From: DATKRB01 sp036501425
Lineage (GTDB): Bacteria > Actinomycetota > Acidimicrobiia > Acidimicrobiales > RAAP-2
Length of the DNA stretch: 8,609 nucleotides
Reading direction: 5' to 3'
NCBI GenBank assembly: GCA_036501425.1
Contig: DASYAI010000053.1
Coordinates: 1-8,609, forward strand
The notes under the pieces were generated by a model. It did not search any database. It saw only the letters and a program-made list of their open reading frames with translations, and was not told where the DNA came from. The position numbers were made by a program, and so were the translations under genes. Shown one piece after another: positions 1-3,857 of the stretch (within the stretch, counting starts at the first letter, position 1; every line of letters starts with the position of its first letter).

Positions 1-407
1 AGCTCGGCTCCGTCAAGCGGGCCGGTGGCGTCCGGCAGGTCACCTACGGGGGCAAGGCGCTCTACTGGTTCTCACAGGACACCGCGCCCGGACAGGTGAA
101 CGGGAACGTGACCGATGCCTGGGGCACGTGGACCGACGTGAGGGCCGGCCCGGTGGGGACCCTGTCCCCGTCGGCAGCCGGAGCACCGACCGCTCCCCCT
201 GCCGGGGCCGCGGCCACGGCACCTGCCACGGCTCCGACGACGACACCCGCGATCGCCCCTTCGGGCAGCGCACCTTCGACCCCCGTCGCCACTCCTCCGA
301 CGACGCCCGTCGCCCCGATCACGCCGGCGACGTCAGCGCCAACGCCCACGTCGCCGCCGACGACGACCACCACGACCTCGCCGAGCTCCGGGGGCGTCGC
401 CTTCTGA
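1..407 (+). CDS. C-terminal part of a secreted 'Lipoprotein_15' (COG4315-type) repeat protein, 5' end outside window
   Basis: This is a partial gene. Its frame is open from base 3 to the TGA at 405-407, and the start lies left of the window. The first ~35 visible residues contain VTYGGKALYWFSQD, TAPGQVNGNV and WGTW. This is the pattern of the secreted repeat of unknown function in PF03640/COG4315 (YDGKPLYxFxxDxxPGxxxGxGxxxxW). The remaining ~90 residues are almost entirely Pro, Thr, Ala and Ser, with a run of six Thr near the end and a GGVAF terminus. That resembles a cell-wall-spanning or linker-like tail, often O-glycosylated in secreted actinobacterial proteins. Family members are usually exported or lipid-anchored, but the signal peptide would be outside this window. 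The biochemical function of the family is unknown. The repeat match is fairly sure; surface location is inferred. Confidence 0.75.
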   Translation, partial: LGSVKRAGGVRQVTYGGKALYWFSQDTAPGQVNGNVTDAWGTWTDVRAGPVGTLSPSAAGAPTAPPAGAAATAPATAPTTTPAIAPSGSAPSTPVATPPTTPVAPITPATSAPTPTSPPTTTTTTSPSSGGVAF

Positions 408-481
408 GCCGGCAACGGGAGCGTGGCGTCGGGGTGAGGAGCGATTCGCCGAACGCCGCCACGGGTCAGCCGCGATTGGTT

Positions 482-499
482 ACCGGGCGAGCACCCGGT
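482..499 (+). terminator. Possible terminator hairpin downstream of the secreted repeat protein
   Basis: ACCGGG (482-487) and CCCGGT (494-499) form a perfect 6-bp inverted repeat around a six-base loop. It lies 75 bases after the stop codon at 407. There is no T run after it, which is common for actinobacterial hairpin terminators but makes the call weak. The same element could also act on transcripts coming from the right. Confidence 0.3.
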
Positions 500-614
500 C
501 CCGTTCGCACGGTCCCGGGTGGCCGTCACCTTCGAGTTGGGCGCACCATCTCGGCCCCGACGGTGTACTTCCCCGTTCCGGGGAACCCGAGAGCCTCCAT
601 GGCTGCGCAACCGG

Positions 615-651
615 GCCGATCTGAAAGGCCGATCTGAAAGTCCGGTCTGAG
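615..651. repeat. 13-bp tandem repeat, two perfect units and one degenerate
   Basis: GCCGATCTGAAAG occurs twice back to back at 615-627 and 628-640. A diverged third unit (TCCGGTCTGAG) follows at 641-651. The repeat lies in the gene-free gap. Its period is not a multiple of three, so it does not look like a protein repeat. It may be a replication-slippage tract or a pair of protein-binding half-sites. Confidence 0.75.
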
Positions 652-692
652 GGACCGCTCGATGTAGAGGGACTCGATCCGCTCGATGGCCG

Positions 693-700
693 AAAGGAGG
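693..700 (+). promoter_or_regulatory. Orphan strong Shine-Dalgarno sequence ahead of an 18-codon frame
   Basis: AAAGGAGG matches the anti-Shine-Dalgarno tail of 16S rRNA well. A second purine-rich stretch (GGAGG) follows at 707-711. A GTG at 711, 10 bases after the first site, opens a frame of only 18 codons that ends with TGA at 765-767. No known peptide is recognisable. This may be chance, a remnant of a lost gene's start or a very short reading frame. Confidence 0.25.
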
Positions 701-817
701 TCTGCAGGAGGTGCAGGGGCAGCACCGAGTTGGCTCGCAGGGTCAGCCCTTCGGCGAACCGGGGTGACCACCGTCGACGGCGACCTCCTCCAAGGGTGGT
801 GACGCCGCCGACGTCAT

Positions 818-844
818 CCGATCCAGCCTGGCTGGGGTGATCGG
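818..844. repeat. Interrupted palindrome / hairpin
   Basis: The outer arms CCGATC (818-823) and GATCGG (839-844) enclose a near-perfect palindrome, CAGCC-T-GGCTG (824-834). Four bases (835-838) bulge on one side. As RNA it would fold into about 10 base pairs on either strand; as DNA it could be a regulator site. Nothing recognisable lies next to it. Confidence 0.4.
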
Positions 845-1094
845 CCCTCCCTGATCGTCGGTCTCCATCGAGGATCAGATCCGTCCGACGGCCAAGACGT
901 GGGGTGAGACGCCGAGAAGGCTCGGTTCGGTCTCGACGCGGCGGATCGCCCGCGGAAGCTTCTCCCTCCGGCCCTCGTCTTCCAACCAGGCTGTACCGGC
1001 CCCACGAGCGACGGTCCGCTTCCGGTGCAGCCCAGCGCAGGAGTGCAGCGGGGATCAAGCGACGGTGGCCCCGACCCGGGCGTACTCCCGAACC

Positions 1095-1116
1095 GCCATG
1101 GGGCTCGAATCATGGC
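1095..1116 (-). terminator. Possible hairpin downstream of tRNA-Gly
   Basis: GCCATG (1095-1100) and CATGGC (1111-1116) are a perfect 6-bp inverted repeat with a 10-base loop. On the minus strand it begins 17 bases after the CCA end of the tRNA. It has no T tract. It could stop or stabilise the tRNA precursor, but support is slight. Confidence 0.2.
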
Positions 1117-1133
1117 CGTCACCAGGAGTTCGT

Positions 1134-1208
1134 TGGAGCGGACGACGGGATTCGAACCCGCGACCCTCACCTTGGCAAGGTGATGCTCTACCACTGAGCC
1201 ACGTCCGC
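1134..1208 (-). tRNA. tRNA-Gly with GCC anticodon, CCA encoded
   Basis: Read on the minus strand, a full 75-base cloverleaf fits. The acceptor stem GCGGACG pairs with CGTCCGC, followed by a T discriminator and an encoded CCA. The D stem is GCTC/GAGC. The anticodon stem TCACC/GGTGA holds the loop TTGCCAA, giving anticodon GCC, which reads GGC and GGT glycine codons. There is a 5-base variable region, and the T stem GCGGG/CCCGT (one G-T pair) carries the loop TTCGAAT. All invariant positions that I can check are present. The 5' end lies only 7 bases after the stop of the acyltransferase gene on the same strand, so it is either co-transcribed with that gene or has a promoter inside the gene's end. 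I see no duplicate of its 3' end nearby that would mark an integrated element. Confidence 0.97.
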
Positions 1209-1215
1209 GTCGACA

Positions 1216-2721
1216 TCAGACTAGCCCCGCGAGGGGACACGGTACATCCGTAGGGCACCGGCCCGTCGGAGCTCCCGGATCCCACGGCTCAGCCCTCCTC
1301 GCGGTCGCGGCCCCTGCCGAGGCCACCAGTTCGTCGAGGGCCTCCTCCAGCCCGGCGCCCAGGCCGGCGATGTCGGGCACCAGCCGCCGGCAACCCAGCA
1401 GGCCCACCCCCAGCACCCCCCGGTACCGCATGGCGGTCACGTTCAGGCCTACCCCACCGGCCACCGGGCCGATCGGATGGATGGCTACCACCCGGGCGCC
1501 GGCGCACCAGAGCTCCCCGGGCGGCCCGGGCAGGGACGAGACGACGAGGTTGAAAGGCAGCGGGAGGCGGTCGAAGAGGCCGAGCCGTTCGCCCGACCGC
1601 ACGACCGTTCGCGTGACGAACCCGGGCACCAGCTCGGCGGCGTCCTCGAGCAAGCGTCCCCTGGTCACCCGATGGCGGGCCTGGGCGGCCCGCGACGCCC
1701 GCGCCACCCCGGCCAGCCGCCCCGCCGGGTCCTCTCCCTGGGTGCCGAGGGGGACCACAAAACCCGACAGCCGGTTCCCCAAGGGGCCGTCGCCCGGGCG
1801 ACGGGTCGAGGCGGGGACGAGGGCGGCCAGGGACCGTTCGAGCTGTTCCCCCCGGGCGTCGAGCAGCCGCCGCAGCGCTCCTCCGACCACCGCCAGCACC
1901 ACCTCGTTGGTGGTGGTGGCGAAGGCGGCTCGAACCACGTCCAGTCGCGCCCGGTCGAGCGAGATGGCGGCGAAGGCTCGGCCAGCCGACAGCGTCCCGT
2001 TGATCGACGACCGCGGCGCTACTAGCGGGGGCTGGGCGGACAACAGCGAGTGGCGCCCCACATGGGCCAGCCGACCGGCTCCCCAGCGCAGCACGTCGGC
2101 GCCGGCGCGGGACCGCCGGAGCACGCCGGCGCCGACGTAGCCGAGCATCGCCCCCGGGCCAGGTGGCGGTTCGGGGCGCCAGGGTCGGGGGTCGGGGCCG
2201 GGCGGCTCCCCCACCTCGTCCGCCCCCGCGGCGGGACCCCGGCCGAGCAGCCGAGCCGCCAGCGCCACCGCGCCCATGCCGTCGACGATGGCGTGGTGCA
2301 GCTTCAGCACGAGGGCGGCCCGTCCACCGGGGACGCCCTCGACCAGGGTGAGCTCCCACAGCGGACGGGTGGGGTCCAACGGCCGGCTCATCAGGTTGGC
2401 CACCAGGCTCTCCAGCCCGCCCTCGGCGGCCGGCGGGGCGTCCATCCTCGTGACGTGGTGATCGAGGTCGAAGGCCTCGTCATCCACCCAGATCGGCTGG
2501 GCGAGGTCCAAGGGCACCCGGCGGACCCGCTGGCGAAAGCGTGGCACCAGGTCCAGCTGCCGATCGATCATCCGGAGCAGCACCGCCAGCCGGTCCCCTA
2601 CGACGCCGCCCGACCGGGCGCCCGCCGGAGGATCCAGCAGCAGGACCGCCCCGACCTGCAGACCGACGGCCCTGGTCTCGAGGGACAAGAAGGCGGCGTC
2701 GAGCCCGCTGAGGGGCTGCAT
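1216..2721 (-). CDS. Wax ester synthase / diacylglycerol acyltransferase (WS/DGAT family)
   Basis: This enzyme class transfers an acyl group from acyl-CoA to diacylglycerol or a fatty alcohol, making storage triacylglycerol or wax ester at the membrane or lipid-droplet surface. With the ATG at 2721 the protein has 501 residues, slightly longer than the usual 450-480. The N-terminus PLSGLDAAFLSLE is typical of the family. The catalytic HHxxxDG motif appears as HHAIVDG at residues 142-148, preceded by PLWELTLVEG (~120-129). Later family blocks are TTNEVVLAVVGGALRRLL (~270-287), LGNRLSGFVVPL (~314-325) and NLVVSSLPGPPGE (~391-403). The last ~30 residues look like a hydrophilic tail. The frame stays open upstream to 2814, but that would overlap dut by 59 bases with non-family sequence, so I prefer 2721. 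The gap to dut is 34 bases with no good Shine-Dalgarno, suggesting an operon with re-initiation. Family assignment is sure; substrate preference (TAG or wax ester) is not visible. Confidence 0.93.
   Translation of the reverse strand: MQPLSGLDAAFLSLETRAVGLQVGAVLLLDPPAGARSGGVVGDRLAVLLRMIDRQLDLVPRFRQRVRRVPLDLAQPIWVDDEAFDLDHHVTRMDAPPAAEGGLESLVANLMSRPLDPTRPLWELTLVEGVPGGRAALVLKLHHAIVDGMGAVALAARLLGRGPAAGADEVGEPPGPDPRPWRPEPPPGPGAMLGYVGAGVLRRSRAGADVLRWGAGRLAHVGRHSLLSAQPPLVAPRSSINGTLSAGRAFAAISLDRARLDVVRAAFATTTNEVVLAVVGGALRRLLDARGEQLERSLAALVPASTRRPGDGPLGNRLSGFVVPLGTQGEDPAGRLAGVARASRAAQARHRVTRGRLLEDAAELVPGFVTRTVVRSGERLGLFDRLPLPFNLVVSSLPGPPGELWCAGARVVAIHPIGPVAGGVGLNVTAMRYRGVLGVGLLGCRRLVPDIAGLGAGLEEALDELVASAGAATARRAEPWDPGAPTGRCPTDVPCPLAGLV
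1218..1223 (-). promoter_or_regulatory. Possible -10 box for tRNA-Gly inside the end of the acyltransferase gene
   Basis: On the minus strand TAGTCT (1223-1218) fits the actinobacterial TANNNT -10 pattern. It overlaps the last codons and part of the stop of the WS/DGAT gene and ends 9 bases before the tRNA 5' end. Transcription would then start two or three bases ahead of the mature tRNA. The matching -35 is poor (TGTACC at 17-base spacing). Read-through from the upstream genes is an equally good explanation. Confidence 0.25.
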
Positions 2722-2748
2722 CTCAGCGGCGGACAAGCATCTCAGCGG
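2705..2748 (-). promoter_or_regulatory. Hairpin presenting the WS/DGAT start codon, with duplicated 5' arm
   Basis: On the minus strand CCGCTGAG (2729-2722) sits directly before the ATG (2721-2719). Its perfect complement CTCAGCGG (2712-2705) lies nine bases further on, so the start codon falls in the loop of an 8-bp stem. The 12-mer CCGCTGAGATGC occurs twice, at 2748-2737 and 2729-2718, giving a second possible 5' arm for the same 3' arm. The 3' arm encodes the conserved PLSG residues, so part of the match may be coincidence. It could limit translation of the acyltransferase relative to dut; that is inference. Confidence 0.4.
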
Positions 2749-2755
2749 GGCCGGC

Positions 2756-3199
2756 TCACCGTCCGCTGTGCCCGAAGCCCCCGGCGCCACGCTCGGTGTC
2801 GGCCAGCTCGTCACCAGCCGCGGCGACGAACGAGACGTGCTCGATCCGCTGGATCACCAGCTGGGCGATCCGATCTCCCACCTGGACCTCGTAGTCCTCC
2901 TCCGGATCGGTGTTGACCAGCACCACCGCGATCTCGCCCCGGTAGCCGGCGTCGATCAGCCCCGGCGCGTTGAGGCAGGTCACGCCGTGGTGGAGCGCAA
3001 GGCCGCTGCGCGGCTGGACGAAGCCGGCGTAGCCCGGCGGGATGGCGAGGACGAGCCCCGTGGGCACCGCGGCCCGTCCGCCACCGGCCCGGAGGCGGGT
3101 GCCGGTGCGCGCTCGGAGGTCGGCGCCGGCGTCGCTCGGGTGGGCGTAGCCGGGGACGGGAAGGGCGGGATCGAGCCGGTGAACGGGCACCTCCAGCAC
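2756..3199 (-). CDS. dut: dUTP diphosphatase (dUTPase)
   Basis: This enzyme hydrolyses dUTP to dUMP and diphosphate, keeping uracil out of DNA and feeding thymidylate synthesis. It acts in the cytoplasm as a homotrimer. The 147 residues carry all five trimeric-dUTPase motifs in order: DAGADL (23-28), PRSGLA (63-68), GLIDAGYRGEI (80-90, with catalytic Asp83 and the uridine-stacking Tyr86), GDRIAQLVI (108-116) and the C-terminal arm RGAGGFGHSG (137-146). In that arm His stands where Ser or Thr is usual (GFGSTG/GFGSSG). The protein ends one residue later, a normal length for the family. The start is GTG at 3199. There is no Shine-Dalgarno, but a -10-like TAGGGT ends six bases upstream, which suits a leaderless mRNA. 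It is first gene of the arm leading to WS/DGAT and is divergent from orn. Confidence 0.96.
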   Translation of the reverse strand: MLEVPVHRLDPALPVPGYAHPSDAGADLRARTGTRLRAGGGRAAVPTGLVLAIPPGYAGFVQPRSGLALHHGVTCLNAPGLIDAGYRGEIAVVLVNTDPEEDYEVQVGDRIAQLVIQRIEHVSFVAAAGDELADTERGAGGFGHSGR

Positions 3200-3205
3200 C
3201 GCCGC

Positions 3206-3211
3206 ACCCTA
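3206..3211 (-). promoter_or_regulatory. -10-like box for a leaderless dut transcript
   Basis: On the minus strand TAGGGT (3211-3206) matches TANNNT and is followed by only six bases before the GTG at 3199. A transcript from this box would start at or within a base or so of the start codon. I see no convincing -35 hexamer at 16-18 bases spacing. Confidence 0.4.
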
Positions 3212-3230
3212 CCCGGCCCGGTCGCCACGG

Positions 3231-3257
3231 CCGGTCATTACCGGTCGCAGGGCGACC
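3231..3257. promoter_or_regulatory. Two adjacent inverted repeats between dut and orn (candidate operators)
   Basis: CCGGT-CATT-ACCGG (3231-3244) is a perfect 5-bp inverted repeat. GGTCGC-AGG-GCGACC (3243-3257) is a perfect 6-bp inverted repeat that overlaps it by two bases. A further copy of CCGGTCGC lies at 3218-3225. The first repeat covers the proposed orn -35 and the second fills most of the spacer up to its -10, so a bound protein could control both divergent arms. No known regulator's consensus is recognised. Confidence 0.35.
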
Positions 3258-3265
3258 ACTAGCAT
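3238..3265 (+). promoter_or_regulatory. Candidate promoter for a leaderless orn transcript
   Basis: TTACCG (3238-3243) as -35, a 16-base spacer and TAGCAT (3260-3265) as -10 lie seven bases before the GTG at 3273. That places the expected transcription start at the start codon. No Shine-Dalgarno is present upstream of orn, which agrees with leaderless initiation, a common mode in Actinobacteria. Confidence 0.45.
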
Positions 3266-3272
3266 CGCCGGG

Positions 3273-3857
3273 GTGCTGGCCTGGATGGATCTCGAGATGA
3301 CCGGTCTCGATCCAACCCGCCACGTGATCGTCGAGATCGCCACCCTGGTGACCGACGACGACCTCACCGTGGTCGCCGAGGGACCCGACCTGGTGGTCGG
3401 GGCAACTCCCGCCCAGCTGGAGGCGATGGACGATTTCGTCCGGGCCATGCACACTCGCTCGGGGCTCCTGGGCCAGATCCAGGCCTCCCAGCTGACCCTG
3501 GCCGACGCCGGGGCGGCGACGCTGGAGTTCTTGAAGGCGCACGTCCCCGCGCCGCGCACCGTGCCCCTCGCCGGCAACTCCATCGGGACCGACCGGCGGT
3601 TCCTCGCCGCCCAGCTCCCCGAGGTCGAGGAGTGGCTCCACTATCGCTCGGTCGACGTATCGACCCTGAAGGAGCTGGCACGACGCTGGTACCCGGCCGA
3701 GCTGGCCGGGGCTCCGTCCAAGCAGACCGCGCACCGGGCCATGGGCGACGTCTACGAGAGCCTCGAGGAGCTGCGCTACTACCGCCGCGTCCTCTTCCGC
3801 GCCCCGGCTCCCGGCTCGTCGCCGGACCCCCGCACCCAGCCACCGCCGACCGGATGA
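3273..3857 (+). CDS. orn: Oligoribonuclease, 3'-5' DEDDh exonuclease
   Basis: Orn degrades the shortest RNA fragments (mainly dinucleotides, including pGpG from cyclic-di-GMP breakdown) to mononucleotides in the cytoplasm. The 194 residues follow the E. coli enzyme closely: WMDLEMTGLDP (4-14, with Asp6 and Glu8), an IVEIATLVTD block (19-28), GNSIGTDRRFL (101-111, with Asp107), HYRSVDVSTLKELARRW (123-139) and AHRAMGDV (153-160, with His154 and Asp159). All five DEDDh catalytic residues are present. The last ~18 residues form a Pro-rich tail beyond the usual C-terminus. The start is GTG at 3273, because only a few residues normally precede the first catalytic Asp and the frame offers a leaderless promoter there. 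The stop TGA shares bases with the ATG of the acyl-CoA ligase (ATGA), so the two are co-transcribed and probably translationally coupled. Confidence 0.96.
   Translation: MLAWMDLEMTGLDPTRHVIVEIATLVTDDDLTVVAEGPDLVVGATPAQLEAMDDFVRAMHTRSGLLGQIQASQLTLADAGAATLEFLKAHVPAPRTVPLAGNSIGTDRRFLAAQLPEVEEWLHYRSVDVSTLKELARRWYPAELAGAPSKQTAHRAMGDVYESLEELRYYRRVLFRAPAPGSSPDPRTQPPPTG

Larger units (their letters stand above)
408..1133. other. 726-bp stretch without a supportable gene between two convergent neighbours
   Basis: The left neighbour ends at 407 on the plus strand, and the right neighbour (tRNA-Gly) ends at 1134 on the minus strand. Neither flank therefore needs its promoter here. Open frames exist on both strands, for example minus 1058-480 and 771-526. 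Their translations are Arg/Ser/Pro/Gly-rich, show no family motif and have no convincing ribosome binding site. The stretch holds perfect short hairpins at 482-499 and 569-585, a 13-bp tandem repeat at 615-651, a strong orphan Shine-Dalgarno at 693-700 and a bulged palindrome at 818-844. It could be a decayed gene, a noncoding RNA locus or plain spacer. I cannot choose between these from sequence alone. Confidence 0.6.

Noticed and set aside
772..812. Riboswitch-like competing stems (GTCGACGGCG with CGCCGCCGAC, ACCACC with GGTGGT)
   Set aside because: No known riboswitch core and no gene downstream on either strand that it could control; one stem has a mismatch.
480..1058. 192-residue minus-strand frame in the gene-free gap
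   Set aside because: No family motif, no ribosome binding site, composition like random high-GC sequence. Kept only as part of the unexplained gap.
1091..1120. Possible second tRNA (T-arm-like ATTCGAGCCC on the minus strand)
   Set aside because: No acceptor, D or anticodon stem can be placed around it; explained as the loop of a small hairpin.
1134..1208. tRNA-Gly as attachment site of an integrated element
   Set aside because: No integrase gene and no second copy of the tRNA 3' end in the window.
2722..2814. Longer WS/DGAT start at 2814
   Set aside because: Would overlap dut by 59 bases and add residues unlike the family N-terminus; PLSGLDAAFL normally follows the first Met directly.
2050..2916. 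288-residue plus-strand frame opposite WS/DGAT and dut
   Set aside because: Antisense of two well-identified enzymes; no recognisable domain.
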